Counted from the stretch's first letter, positions 35,546 to 44,745 are shown. The stretch: 64,000 bases of DNA from Primorskyibacter flagellatus (GCF_014638275.1 NZ_BMFJ01000001.1:62001-126000), one strand, 5' to 3'. Notes: a model not told the origin generated them from the letters alone. Program-made: numbers and translations.

Positions 35546-37301
35546 GGGCAGGGCTTTCGGTGCGGGAGGGCTGGTCCTCGGTCCAGCCGTCGATGACGTC
35601 GAGATACTTCCCGTAAACCTCTGGCGTGTCGTTTCGTTCCGGCACCTGGAACAGTCCGCCCCGCAATGGGCGGGAGGTCGCCGCTATCAGCAACGGGGCC
35701 GCGACCATGGGCAGGCTGACCGGCAGGATCCAGAGCACCAGTTCCGGCGAGAGCCACCAGACGGAGGTGGTGACGACGACGCCGAGCACCGTGACCCAGC
35801 CCGCCGCGCGGGCGGCGGCGGCGACGGAAAGCTGTCCTTCGCCGCGTGCGTTCGCGGGCCAGCCGCCGTCCTGGCCCGAGACGATCTGCAGGATCGCGCG
35901 GGTCTGGTAGGCCATCATCACCGGGGCGAGGAGAGAGGTGAACAGGATCTCTGTCAGCACCGACCCGGCGGCGCGCAGGGTTCCCCCGAAGGAGCGGGCG
36001 CGGCGGGTGATCGCGGCTTCCGCGATGATGGCGAATTTCGGCAGGATCAGCAGGCCGACGATGCCGAGGGCAAGGGCCGTGATTTCCCGCGTGCGGTCGT
36101 TCGGGAAGACCGGGAACAGCTGGTAGGTGTCGGGGAAGTAGTCCGGCGCGGGCGCGAAGGCGGCCGACAGGACGGAGGCGACGAGGAACACCGCCCAGAA
36201 GGCCGAGACGATGTAGGCGAGGATGCCCTGAAGGAAGACGAAGCGGCTCCACCCGCGCAGGCCGGGAGCGGTGAGCAGACGGGCGTGCTGAAGGTTGCCC
36301 TGGCACCAGCGGCGGTCGCGCTTGGCGTAGGAGAGCACGTTCTCCGGCGCTTCCTCGTAAGAGCCGCCGAGGGTCGCGTCGACCTCGACAACCCAGCCCG
36401 CGCGGGCAAGCAGGGCGGCTTCGACGTAATCGTGGCTGAGGATATGGCCACCGAAGGGCGGACGTCCGGAAAGCGCGGGCAGGCCACAGCTTTCGGCGAA
36501 GGCGCGGACGCGCACGATGGCGTTGTGGCCCCAGAAGGGGCCGGTGACGCCCTGCATCCGGGCGAGGCCGCGGGTGAAGACGGGAGAGTGGAACGCGGCG
36601 GAGAACTGCAGTGCGCGGCCGAAGAAGGAGCGGGCCGCGAGGATCTTGGGCAGGGTCTGAAGCAGGCCGAGTTCCGGGTCCGCCTGCATCCGCGCGATCA
36701 TGGCGCGGATCGTCGCGCCCTCCATCAGGCTGTCGGCGTCGAGGATGACCGCGTAGTCGTAGGCGGCGCCGGAGCGGCGGATGAATTCCTCGATATTGCC
36801 GGCCTTGCGCCCGGTGTTCTGGTCGCGGCGGCGGTAGAAGATGCGGCCCTGTCCGCCGGTGGTGGACAGCAGGCGGGCAAAGGCGTCGCGTTCGCGCTGC
36901 GCGGCCATGTCGTCGCGGGTGTCGGAGAGGATGGCGATGTCCGCCTTCACCCCTGCATCGGCCATGGAGCGGTCGATGGCGGCGACACGGGCGAACGTGG
37001 TCAGCGGATCTTCGTTGCAGATCGGCATGAGCACGATGCTGCGGCCCTGTTCCGGGTCATATGCGGGGGCGGCGGTGCGCGGCAGGGGGGCGAGGCCGAT
37101 GATCGCCAGCAATGCACCCCATGCGAGCCAGCCGGTGGTGACGAACATCAGCAGACCGCGCAGCAGGTCAAGCGCCTGCACACCGTCCTGCAACGTCGCC
37201 TCTATCGTCAGGCCGGCGGCGACGAAGGCGAGGGACAGGGCGGTGCAAAGGGCGACGGTCCGGGTCAGCCGGGTCTCGTATCCGGCCAGGCGCTGCTGCA
37301 T
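35532..37301 (-). CDS. opgH: OpgH, glucan backbone glucosyltransferase
   Basis: 589 residues, GT2 family, inner membrane. After two N-terminal membrane segments the catalytic domain shows VLMPICNEDP, DIAILSDTRDD, FYRRRDQNTGRKAGNIEEF, VILDADSLMEG (D-x-D), GHNAIVRVRAF, ILSHDYVEAAL and the RDRRWCQGN motif for product binding. Further membrane segments form the translocation part. Shorter at the N-terminus than the 847-residue E. coli protein, as in Rhodobacter. It polymerises UDP-glucose into beta-1,2-linked glucans and moves them to the periplasm. Confidence 0.92.
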   Translation of the reverse strand: MQQRLAGYETRLTRTVALCTALSLAFVAAGLTIEATLQDGVQALDLLRGLLMFVTTGWLAWGALLAIIGLAPLPRTAAPAYDPEQGRSIVLMPICNEDPLTTFARVAAIDRSMADAGVKADIAILSDTRDDMAAQRERDAFARLLSTTGGQGRIFYRRRDQNTGRKAGNIEEFIRRSGAAYDYAVILDADSLMEGATIRAMIARMQADPELGLLQTLPKILAARSFFGRALQFSAAFHSPVFTRGLARMQGVTGPFWGHNAIVRVRAFAESCGLPALSGRPPFGGHILSHDYVEAALLARAGWVVEVDATLGGSYEEAPENVLSYAKRDRRWCQGNLQHARLLTAPGLRGWSRFVFLQGILAYIVSAFWAVFLVASVLSAAFAPAPDYFPDTYQLFPVFPNDRTREITALALGIVGLLILPKFAIIAEAAITRRARSFGGTLRAAGSVLTEILFTSLLAPVMMAYQTRAILQIVSGQDGGWPANARGEGQLSVAAAARAAGWVTVLGVVVTTSVWWLSPELVLWILPVSLPMVAAPLLIAATSRPLRGGLFQVPERNDTPEVYGKYLDVIDGWTEDQPSRTESPAHVAA

Positions 37302-37306
37302 CGGCG

Positions 37307-37483
37307 TCAGACCCGGCGGGCGGGGAAGATCAGGCGCAGCAGGGTCGAGAGCAGCGCATGGTCCGCATCCGCCTCCAGCACCTGACGGGGCATGGCCAGC
37401 GGCGCCTCGGGCGGGAGCCAGTTGGTCAAAGCGACGGCCTCGGCCAGCGCAGGATCGAAGTCGGTATTCGAAAGGTCGTTCAT
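37307..37483 (-). CDS. opgI: OpgI-like small protein
   Basis: 58 residues. Its ATG overlaps the opgG stop (ATGA at 37480-37483) and its stop is 5 bases before the opgH ATG, so it is certainly placed as a translated cistron. The R. sphaeroides operon is opgG-opgI-opgH with opgC, and this is the same position; OpgI there has no known activity. The central piece WLPPEAPLAMPRQVLEAD resembles the N-terminal segment I recall from long, single-chain OpgH proteins, so it may be the detached N-terminus of OpgH. It is in a different frame from opgH. No membrane segment or signal peptide. Confidence 0.75.
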   Translation of the reverse strand: MNDLSNTDFDPALAEAVALTNWLPPEAPLAMPRQVLEADADHALLSTLLRLIFPARRV

Positions 37484-39057
37484 TCTTTTACCCACTGATA
37501 TAGCCACGTCTCACTCAGCACCTGGTCGAAGCCGGTCAGGCTGGCGCGGATTTCAACGGCCGTCTTCGCTTCGGCCTCAACCTCGATCACCAGCCGCCAG
37601 ATGTCGGTTCCATCGACGCGGGACAGGATGCTTTGGGTAATCCTGCCACGCACGGCGCTGACATCGGGTACAACCGGGGCGTCCTCGGGAAGTTCCGACA
37701 TCCGGCCACCCTGGAAATCAATGACGAATTTCCGCCGACTGGCGTCGCCTTCCACCCCCGCAACGCCACCTTTTCCGGCGCGCGTGCGCAGAATCCGGGC
37801 ACGTTGCGAAGACCCGTCGCCCGGAGGGGACATGCCCCAGTGCAGCCGGTATGCGATTTCCAGCTGGCCGCCGGCCTTCACCTCGGCCTCGGGCGTCCAG
37901 AAGGCGGCGATGTTGTCGTTGCCCTCAAGGTCCGTGGGCAGTTCCATCAGCCGGACGGAGCCCTTGCCCCAGTCGCCGAGCGGTTCGACCATAAGGCTGG
38001 GGCGGCGTTCGTAATGCGCCTGCGCGTCGAGATATTCGTCGAAGGCGCGGGTGCGCTGGACAAGGCCGAAGCTTCGCGGGCTTTCCGCGCCAAGGTAGGA
38101 CCAGGCGATGCGCGCCGGGTTCTTGAGCGGGCGATAGAGCGTTTCGCCGGATCCGAAGTTCATCACCAGCGCCTCGCTGTCGTGCACGGCGGGGCGGTAG
38201 TCGTCAAAGCCGAGCCGGTCGCCACCGCCGAAGAGGAACATGGAGGTCAGCGGAGCGATGCCGAGCTGGGCGATGTCGCGGCGGAAGAACAGGCGGGCGG
38301 TGACGTCCATCACGGTGTCGACGCCGGGGGTCACGACAAAGCGGTAGGCCCCGGTGACGGAGGCGCTGTTGAGCGCGGCATAGATCGTGACGCTGTTCGC
38401 GCCCGGCGCGGGGCGTTCGAGCCAGAATTCCGAAAAGCGGGGGAATTCCTCACCATCCGGGTGGCCGGTGTTCACGGCGAGGCCGCGGGCGGAGAGGCCA
38501 TAGCGGGTGTCCTTCCCGAGCACGCGGAAATAGCTGGCCCCGAGGAAGGCGAGCAGTTCGTCGTACTTGTCGGCGCGGTTGAGCGGGTTGAGCAGGCGGA
38601 ACCCGGCGACGCCGGGCAGTTCGAACCCGGCGGGCACCTCGGTCTTGAGGTCGAGGTATTCGAAATCCTCGGTACTGAAGTGCATCCGTTCCGCGCGGCC
38701 GTCGCGGACCTCGTTGATCTGAACCGATTCGCGGAACAGCCATCCGGGGTGGAAGGCGTTGAGGCGGAAGGCGCCGCCATCGCTCCACCGGGCGCGGTCG
38801 CGGTTGAACCGGATGCGCTGGTAGTCGTCGTAGTCGAGTTCGGTCAGGAAGCCGCCAAGCATCTCGGCCTCGACCGGGTCGCCAAGCGCGGCGAGCCGCA
38901 TCCGGTCGGAGAGGGCGTCGAAGGAGAAGGCCTCCGCCTCCTGCGCGATGAGCCGGAACGGGTGCAGGGCGGGCAGGGCGGCGGCACCTGCGGCACCGGC
39001 CAGGAAACGGCGGCGGGACGGGGTCAGCGGTGCGGGTTTGGAAGCGGGGCGGGGCAA
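37480..39057 (-). CDS. opgG: OpgG/MdoG periplasmic glucan biosynthesis protein, Tat-exported
   Basis: 525 residues from the TTG at 39057, near the length of E. coli OpgG. A twin-arginine signal S-R-R-R-F-L-A starts about residue 14, with cleavage before EAEAFSFDAL. Family wording: FSFDALSDRMRLAALGD, FLTELDYDDYQRIRFNRDRARW, FHPGWLFRESVQI, IAWSYLGAESPRSFGLVQRTRAFDEYLDAQAHYERRPSLMVEPLGDWGKGSVRLMELPT. The start is uncertain: an in-frame ATG at 39177 would give a 55-residue stretch before the arginines, too long for a Tat signal, while the TTG has only a weak ribosome site. OpgG acts in the periplasm, adding or arranging branches on the backbone. First gene of the operon. Confidence 0.88.
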   Translation of the reverse strand: MPRPASKPAPLTPSRRRFLAGAAGAAALPALHPFRLIAQEAEAFSFDALSDRMRLAALGDPVEAEMLGGFLTELDYDDYQRIRFNRDRARWSDGGAFRLNAFHPGWLFRESVQINEVRDGRAERMHFSTEDFEYLDLKTEVPAGFELPGVAGFRLLNPLNRADKYDELLAFLGASYFRVLGKDTRYGLSARGLAVNTGHPDGEEFPRFSEFWLERPAPGANSVTIYAALNSASVTGAYRFVVTPGVDTVMDVTARLFFRRDIAQLGIAPLTSMFLFGGGDRLGFDDYRPAVHDSEALVMNFGSGETLYRPLKNPARIAWSYLGAESPRSFGLVQRTRAFDEYLDAQAHYERRPSLMVEPLGDWGKGSVRLMELPTDLEGNDNIAAFWTPEAEVKAGGQLEIAYRLHWGMSPPGDGSSQRARILRTRAGKGGVAGVEGDASRRKFVIDFQGGRMSELPEDAPVVPDVSAVRGRITQSILSRVDGTDIWRLVIEVEAEAKTAVEIRASLTGFDQVLSETWLYQWVKE

Positions 39058-39543
39058 GGTCGTGGCTCTCGGGTATCTCGGGGGGTATCTGGTAACCGGA
39101 TTAGCTGTTTTCTGCGACGCAGAATTCAAGGGGCAGGCGACACGGGACGCGGGATGCCGCCGGTTGCGGCGCTGCATCGGCGGCGTCCTGCGGGCCGCGG
39201 GGAGACCCTTGTTGACATGTAGTTCGGGCCTTGCCGGGCAGCGGTGTCATCCGTGCCGGACCAGCGGGAGAGGAGGGGGCTGCGCGCCGGAAAGCGTGCG
39301 GTGGTGAGGGCGTCCAATCGGGACCTGCAAGGCATCGGGCGGGTGAGGCGATTCTGCGCCCGCGAAATGAGCTATTCTTCCATAACCTGCTTTCCTGCAA
39401 GAGAAATATCTGGCGGGCGGCAGGAGTGTTGCGAAGAAGTGATAGTTGACGTCGGGTGTGACTGCATCCGCAGCATCCGTCGTGGCCGGGGGTGCGTCCG
39501 GCGGTGCTTTGCAACGGCGCGGCAACGTCCTAGATTACCCGTC
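39058..39543. promoter_or_regulatory. Divergent spacer between opgG and pqiA-type genes
   Basis: 486 bases without a convincing gene. Near opgG lies a palindrome TTCTGCG-A-CGCAGAA (39110-39124), perfect 7-base arms, a candidate operator for the glucan operon. A TTGACA occurs at 39212-39217 without a good -10. Just before the Pqi genes, TTGCAA (39509-39514) and TAGATT (39531-39536) are 16 bases apart and form the best promoter candidate. The long plus-strand frames here lack ribosome sites and family features. Confidence 0.45.
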
Positions 39544-40203
39544 ATGTCCGTGCATACGCCGCCCAAGATGTCCGAGGACTCCGCCCGGGACCTCGACTCC
39601 CTGATCGCCTGTCCCGCCTGCGACGCGCTGCTGCGCGACCGGGACGTCGCGGCGGGGGAGACCGCGACCTGTCCGCGCTGCCACAGCGTGATCGAGGCGC
39701 CTCGGCGGCTGGCGATGACGCGGATCCTGATGCTGGCGATGGCGGGACTGATCCTGATGGTCGCGGCGGTGTTCTTCCCGTTTCTCGAGGTCAGCGCCGC
39801 CGGGCTGTCGCAGCGCAGCACACTGGTGGACACGGTGCGGGCGTTCTCGGGCGGGCTGACGGTGCCGCTGACATACGCGATGGCGGCGCTGATCGTGGTG
39901 CTGCCGACGGTGCGGTTCCTGGCGCTGATCTACGTGCTGGGGCCGATGGCGCTTGGCTGGTATCCGCGCCGGTTCGCCGTGCCTGCCTTCCGCGTGGCCG
40001 AGGCGCTGCGGCCCTGGGCCATGGCCGAGGTCTTCATCGTCGGCGTGGCCGTGGCGCTGGTCAAGGTGGCGGGGCTGGCGCATGTCGCCATCGGACCGGC
40101 TTTCTGGGCCTTTGTCGGACTGGTCGTGGTGACGGTGCTGAAGGACAATTTCATGAGCAGGGTGACGGTGTGGAAGACGCTGGAAGCGAGACGTCCGGCA
40201 TGA
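39544..40203 (+). CDS. PqiA-family membrane protein, first half
   Basis: 219 residues. A zinc-ribbon-like head (C23-x-x-C26 and C43-x-x-C46, in IACPACDALL and ATCPRCHSVI) precedes four membrane segments with the family pattern FFPFLEVSAAGLSQRSTLVDTVRAF. E. coli PqiA is one chain with two such modules; here they are separate genes joined by an ATGA overlap (40200-40203). PqiA sits in the inner membrane and feeds the PqiB lipid tunnel. No ribosome site precedes the ATG and the predicted -10 ends 7 bases before it, so the mRNA may be leaderless; ATG 39568 is the alternative start. Confidence 0.82.
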   Translation: MSVHTPPKMSEDSARDLDSLIACPACDALLRDRDVAAGETATCPRCHSVIEAPRRLAMTRILMLAMAGLILMVAAVFFPFLEVSAAGLSQRSTLVDTVRAFSGGLTVPLTYAMAALIVVLPTVRFLALIYVLGPMALGWYPRRFAVPAFRVAEALRPWAMAEVFIVGVAVALVKVAGLAHVAIGPAFWAFVGLVVVTVLKDNFMSRVTVWKTLEARRPA

Positions 40204-40820
40204 GCGCACCCGTGGTCACGGCGCGGCAGGCCGGTCTGATCGGCTGTGCGCAATGCGGCAAGGTGCATCGCGACGGCGCGGTGACCTGCCTGCGCTGCGG
40301 ATCGGACCTGCGCCCGCGCTCCGCCGCGCGGCTGCAGGCGGTCTGGGCCTGGCTGGTTGCGGGGCTTGTGGTCTACGTGCCGGCGAATGTCTATCCGATG
40401 CTCAAGACCTCATCCCTTGGCCGGACGACGGAAAGCACGATCCTTGGCGGGGTGGTGGAACTGATGCATCACGGGTCCTACGGAATCGCCGGTATCGTGT
40501 TCTTCGCGTCGATCATCATCCCGATTGCCAAATTCCTGGCGATCATCTTCCTTGCGCTGTCGGTGACGCGGCAGGTGAGGATGAGCCACCACTACCGCCA
40601 CAAACTGTTCCACGTCGTCGAATTCATCGGACGCTGGTCGATGATCGACGTTTTTGTGGTGGCGATCCTCGCCTCGCTGGTGCAACTCAACTTCGCGGCG
40701 AGCATCGCGCCGGGCATTGCCGCGGTCAGCTTTGCACTATCTGTCGCGTTCACTATGGTGTCGGCCCTGAGCTTCGACGAAAGACTGATATGGGACGCCG
40801 ATCCGGTGCCCGCGGAATGA
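40200..40820 (+). CDS. PqiA-family membrane protein, second half
   Basis: 206 residues. Same build as its neighbour: cysteines at 16, 19, 30 and 33 (IGCAQCGKV, VTCLRCGSDL), then four membrane segments with VYVPANVYPMLKTSSLG, TILGGVVELMHHGSYGIAGIVFFASIIIPIAKFLAI and FHVVEFIGRWSMIDVFVVAILASLVQ, all typical of the C-terminal PqiA module. Translationally coupled to the first half and 9 bases from pqiB. The two probably form one complex equal to single-chain PqiA. Confidence 0.87.
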   Translation: MSAPVVTARQAGLIGCAQCGKVHRDGAVTCLRCGSDLRPRSAARLQAVWAWLVAGLVVYVPANVYPMLKTSSLGRTTESTILGGVVELMHHGSYGIAGIVFFASIIIPIAKFLAIIFLALSVTRQVRMSHHYRHKLFHVVEFIGRWSMIDVFVVAILASLVQLNFAASIAPGIAAVSFALSVAFTMVSALSFDERLIWDADPVPAE

Positions 40821-40829
40821 GGACGGCAG

Positions 40830-42935
40830 ATGAGTGAACCGAAGGCCTCGGACATGGTGATCGAGGGACCGCGCCGGTCGTTCTGGCGCAACCTGTCCGT
40901 GGTGTGGCTGGTGCCCCTTCTGGCGCTGGCGGTCAGCCTGTTCGTGGCCTGGCGCAGCTTTGCCGAACGCGGGCAGCTCATCACCATCCGGTTCGAGAAC
41001 GCTGCCGGGATCGTGGCGGAGGATACCACTCTGCGCTATCGCGACGTGGTTGTGGGCGTGGTGGAGAGCGTGGCCTTCGCGCCGGACCTGACCTCGGTGC
41101 TGGTACGGGCGCGGGTGGACCGGAACGTGACGGATTCCCTGCCGCAGGAGGCCGCCTTCTGGGTGGTACGGCCCGAGGTGTCGGCGACGCGGATCACGGG
41201 GCTGTCGACGGTGCTTTCGGGGGTCTACATCCAGATGGCGTTCGAACCGCAGCCGGGGTCTTCGGCGACGGTGTTCACCGGGCTCGACAAGACCCCGCTG
41301 GTTGAACCGGGTGAGGCCGGGACGGAGATCACCCTGCGCGCATCGACCGGCAGTTCGCTGACCGCGGGCGCGCCGATCTTTCACAAGGGGATCGAGGTCG
41401 GCCGGATCGAGGAGCCGCGGCTGCTGGCCTCCGGCGACGGGGTGATCGTGGACGCCTTTATCGACGCGCCGCATGACAAGCTGCTGACCTCTGCCACCCG
41501 GTTCTGGCAGACCTCCGGCATTTCGGTGAACATCGGCACCGGGGGCGTCAACCTGTCCATCGGGTCGCTTGCCAGCCTTGTGCGCGGCGGGCTGACCTTC
41601 GACACGGTGTTTCAGGGCGGCGCGCCGATCCGGCCCGAGGACGTGTTCGACCTGTACAAGGACGAGGATTCCGCGCGCGAGAGCGTCTTCAGCGACACCG
41701 TGGACAACGCGGTCGATCTGGCGGTGGAGTTCGAGGAGTCGGTGAACGGCCTCTCCTCCGGTGCGCAGGTGATGTACAAGGGCGTCCGGGTCGGCACCGT
41801 CTCCTCCCTCGGCGCGATCATCGAGGAAACGCCGGAGGGGCCGACGGTGAAGCTGCGGGCAACCGTGTCCATCGATCCGCAGCGGCTTGGCCTGCCGGAG
41901 GATACGGAACCCGAGGGCGTGATCGAATTTGTCGAGACCGCGGTCGAAGGCGGACTGCGCGCGCGGCTGGCCTCGCAGAGCATCTTCAGCCAGTCGCTTG
42001 TGGTCGAGCTGGCGGAGGTGCCGGACGCGGAACCGGCGGCGCTGCTGCGGCGGGGCGAGGATCTGCCGCTGATCCCGGCGGTGCCGTCCGATCTGCCGGA
42101 TGTCGCCGCGCGGGCGGAAGGTTTGCTGAACCGGGTCGACAATCTGCCGATCGAAGAACTGCTGGAGCAGGGCATCGCGACGCTGGCCTCCATCGAGAAC
42201 CTTGCGGGGGACGAGAAGCTGCGCGCCGCGCCAGACGCCTTCGTGTCGCTGATGGATGACGCGCGCGGGCTGATCGGCGGGGAGGAGACCCAGAAGCTGC
42301 CCGGAGAGATCAACGCGGCCATCGCCGACCTGCGGTCTGTCGTGGAACGGCTGGTGACGGCGGATGCCGTGGGCAAGCTGACGGCGGCGCTGGACGCGGC
42401 CGGAGAGGCGGCGGAGTCGGTGACCGGCGTGGCCGGGGACGTGGGCGACGCGACGGCGCAGTTGCCGCAGCTGGTCGACGATCTGCGCGCCCTGACCGCC
42501 AAGGCGAATTCGCTGGAGGTCGAGGATTTCCTGGCCGCCGCCAGTGCCTTCCTGGAAGGCGCGGACCGGCTGATCGACACGCCTGCCGCACGCGCCCTGC
42601 CGGGCAGCCTGACCGGCGCGCTGGACGAGGCCCGCAATGCCCTGGCCGAACTGCGCGCTGGCGGGGTGGTGGAGAACACCAACCAGACGCTTGCCTCGGC
42701 CCGCGACGCGGCGGCGGCGGTGCAGGAGGCGGCGGAGAGCCTGCCGGACCTGTCAGCCCGCATCCAGCGCCTTGTCGGCGAGGCGGAGCGCGTGGTCACA
42801 AGTTATGACAGCCAGTCGACCTTCAACCGCGAAACCGTGTCGGCGCTGCGCGAGGTGCGCGCGGCGGCGGAGGCGCTGTCCAAGCTGGCCCGCGCCATCG
42901 AACGCAATCCCAATTCCCTGCTATTCGGACGATAG
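40830..42935 (+). CDS. pqiB: PqiB-type MCE-domain lipid transport protein
   Basis: 701 residues. One N-terminal membrane anchor (VVWLVPLLALAVSLFVAW, residues 24-41) is followed by three MCE/MlaD domains (about 47-140, 165-270, 290-400; for example LITIRFENAAGIVAEDTTLRYRDVVVGVVESV and VEFEESVNGLSSGAQVMYKGVRVGTV) and a long helical C-terminus with repeated acidic-alanine heptad-like runs (450-690). This is the PqiB/YebT layout: stacked MCE rings plus a helical needle bridging inner and outer membranes for phospholipid movement. Central gene of pqiA-pqiA-pqiB-pqiC. Confidence 0.9.
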   Translation: MSEPKASDMVIEGPRRSFWRNLSVVWLVPLLALAVSLFVAWRSFAERGQLITIRFENAAGIVAEDTTLRYRDVVVGVVESVAFAPDLTSVLVRARVDRNVTDSLPQEAAFWVVRPEVSATRITGLSTVLSGVYIQMAFEPQPGSSATVFTGLDKTPLVEPGEAGTEITLRASTGSSLTAGAPIFHKGIEVGRIEEPRLLASGDGVIVDAFIDAPHDKLLTSATRFWQTSGISVNIGTGGVNLSIGSLASLVRGGLTFDTVFQGGAPIRPEDVFDLYKDEDSARESVFSDTVDNAVDLAVEFEESVNGLSSGAQVMYKGVRVGTVSSLGAIIEETPEGPTVKLRATVSIDPQRLGLPEDTEPEGVIEFVETAVEGGLRARLASQSIFSQSLVVELAEVPDAEPAALLRRGEDLPLIPAVPSDLPDVAARAEGLLNRVDNLPIEELLEQGIATLASIENLAGDEKLRAAPDAFVSLMDDARGLIGGEETQKLPGEINAAIADLRSVVERLVTADAVGKLTAALDAAGEAAESVTGVAGDVGDATAQLPQLVDDLRALTAKANSLEVEDFLAAASAFLEGADRLIDTPAARALPGSLTGALDEARNALAELRAGGVVENTNQTLASARDAAAAVQEAAESLPDLSARIQRLVGEAERVVTSYDSQSTFNRETVSALREVRAAAEALSKLARAIERNPNSLLFGR

Positions 42936-42939
42936 ATAC

Positions 42940-43500
42940 ATGCTGCGCTTTGCCTTTCCCGCCCTTCTGTTCCTGGCTGCCTGCGGCGGCGACGGCCCGC
43001 GCTACGCGATGGACCCGGCGCCCCTGACGGATGGGGCGGTGAAGCGGCTGCGGGTGTCGACGCTGGAGGTGCGGGACGTGTCCCTGCCGGCCTATGCGGA
43101 GGATTCGCAGATCCTGCTGGAGGGCAAGGGCGGTGCCCTGACCCCGGTGAAGAACGCGGTCTGGGCGGACGAACCCGTGCGGTCGACCACGATCCTGCTG
43201 GCGGACCGTCTGGGGCGGGCGAGCACGGCGACGGTCGCGGCGGAACCCTGGCCGCTGGAAACTCCGGCGCAGGCGGCGGTGCATGTCCGGGTGTCCGAGA
43301 TGGTTGCGCGGGAGACCGGGCAGTTTTCCCTGCGCGGACAGTTTGCGGTGTCCTCCTACGACCGGGTGATCCCGGAGCGGATCCGTCGGTTCGACATCCT
43401 CGTACCGCTGGCCGATACCTCCCCCGCCGGGATTGCACGGGCATCCGGCGTGGCGCTTGGCGAACTGGCGGACACGATCCTGGCGGAGCTTGCGCGCTAG
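42940..43500 (+). CDS. pqiC: PqiC-type outer-membrane lipoprotein
   Basis: 186 residues. Signal peptide with lipobox L-A-A-C (FPALLFLAACGG; acylated cysteine near 15), then the ABC-type transport auxiliary lipoprotein family (PqiC/YmbA) with YAMDPAPLTDG, LRVSTLEVRDVSLPAYAED and VWADEPVRSTTILLADRL. It anchors the periplasmic end of the PqiB tunnel at the outer membrane. Starts 4 bases after the pqiB stop. Ends 3 bases from the convergent glycosyltransferase gene. Confidence 0.87.
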   Translation: MLRFAFPALLFLAACGGDGPRYAMDPAPLTDGAVKRLRVSTLEVRDVSLPAYAEDSQILLEGKGGALTPVKNAVWADEPVRSTTILLADRLGRASTATVAAEPWPLETPAQAAVHVRVSEMVARETGQFSLRGQFAVSSYDRVIPERIRRFDILVPLADTSPAGIARASGVALGELADTILAELAR

Positions 43501-43503
43501 GGA

Positions 43504-44655
43504 TCAGTCGCGGGCGGAGACGGCGAACAGCAGGGAGTCGACCCGGCGGGCCCCGCGCAGGCGCATCAGCAGCGGGCGGATCGCCTCAAGCCGCGCGCCG
43601 AGGCGGCCCTTGATCTGGCCGCGGACCCAGGAGCGGAGCGGCGGACGGGCGGTGCGCGCGGCTTCGACCCGCTGTCGGATGTGCAGGGGCTCGCGGCTAA
43701 GCGCTTCGGTCACCTTGGCCTCCATCGCGTCGATGTCGGCACGGGACAGGATGCGGGCGCGGCGTTTCATGGCGATCTCTGCGAAGCACTTGGAATAGTA
43801 GACCGCGCGATCGATCCGGTCGGCGAGGTCGGGGCGGTTGTTGCGGTCGGCGCTGAGCAGGAAGTCCTGGAAGATCGCGTTCTCGACGATGGAGGCGTCG
43901 CAGGGCACGTGGCTGAACAGGTCGGTGCTGTCGAACAGGGACAGGTAACCGCGCAGGTCGCCCATCCGGGCCTGGGTTCCGGTGCTGCCCGCAAGGCCCT
44001 GAGATACCGCGAGGCTGTCGTTGATGAACACGAACTCCGGCCGCCGCATCATGCAGTTGTAAGCAAAGATGAAGTCGGGGGTGATGACGCCAAAGACCTC
44101 TCCGTTCTGGGCGCGTATTTCGTCGATCAGGCGGCGGTCGACGCAGGAGTTGAGGCCGCGCGGGATGGTCTGCGGATAGCTCTGGGCATGGATCTGGTCG
44201 ATCATCAGCTTGTCGGAGTCGATGATCGTGGTCTTGGGCCCGGTGTTGCGGCGCTTCTGCAGAAGCTGGGCGTCGCTGTGGAAGATGTCCCAGGCCCAGG
44301 CGACGATTTCGGCGCGCGCGGGGTCGGCGTCGTGCTGGGCGCGGATCTGTTCCAGAGCGTCGGAATAGAGGACGGAGCGGTCGGGCAGGACGGTCACGTA
44401 GCGCCCGGTGCATTTCAGCGACAGGGTTTCCCAGTGGCGCGGCATCGGCAGGGCCTCGGGGAACTCCAGATAGGTCACGCGCGGGTCCGAGATCAGGTCG
44501 GCGATGGCGTCGCGCACCTCGGGCTCTGCGCCGTTGTTGGAGACGATGACCTCGAAATCCGTGAAGCTCTGCGCCAGCACGCTGCCCAGGGCATCGCGGG
44601 CGAGGGCGGGGCGCTTGTACATCGGCAGGATAACGGAGAAATATGGTTCGGACAT
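43504..44655 (-). CDS. Family 2 glycosyltransferase
   Basis: 383 residues. GT-A start YFSVILPMYKRPALARDALGSVLAQSFTDFEVIVSNNGAEP is a standard GT2 nucleotide-sugar fold, followed by VTYLEFPEALPMPRHWETLSLKCTGRYVTVLPDRSVLYSDAL, in which the usual D-x-D reads D-R-S. The C-terminal 150 residues are basic and helical with no membrane segment. I use the ATG at 44655, directly before the conserved fold; a longer reading to 44985 overlaps the divergent epimerase gene. Likely adds a sugar to a surface polysaccharide or a glycolipid. Confidence 0.83.
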   Translation of the reverse strand: MSEPYFSVILPMYKRPALARDALGSVLAQSFTDFEVIVSNNGAEPEVRDAIADLISDPRVTYLEFPEALPMPRHWETLSLKCTGRYVTVLPDRSVLYSDALEQIRAQHDADPARAEIVAWAWDIFHSDAQLLQKRRNTGPKTTIIDSDKLMIDQIHAQSYPQTIPRGLNSCVDRRLIDEIRAQNGEVFGVITPDFIFAYNCMMRRPEFVFINDSLAVSQGLAGSTGTQARMGDLRGYLSLFDSTDLFSHVPCDASIVENAIFQDFLLSADRNNRPDLADRIDRAVYYSKCFAEIAMKRRARILSRADIDAMEAKVTEALSREPLHIRQRVEAARTARPPLRSWVRGQIKGRLGARLEAIRPLLMRLRGARRVDSLLFAVSARD

Positions 44656-44745
44656 GTAAAGACCCCGGTCGTACCAACGTGCGGATCCGTTTACGGCAGG
44701 TCGGCGGAAATGAAAAGCGGGCAGGGGCAGACGGAGGCGCAGGGC

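Noticed and set aside
37301..37483. Sequencing or natural frameshift splitting one opgH gene
   Set aside because: The small frame has its own coupled start and ends with a stop just before a proper opgH start, and R. sphaeroides has a separate opgI at the same place, so two genes are more likely.
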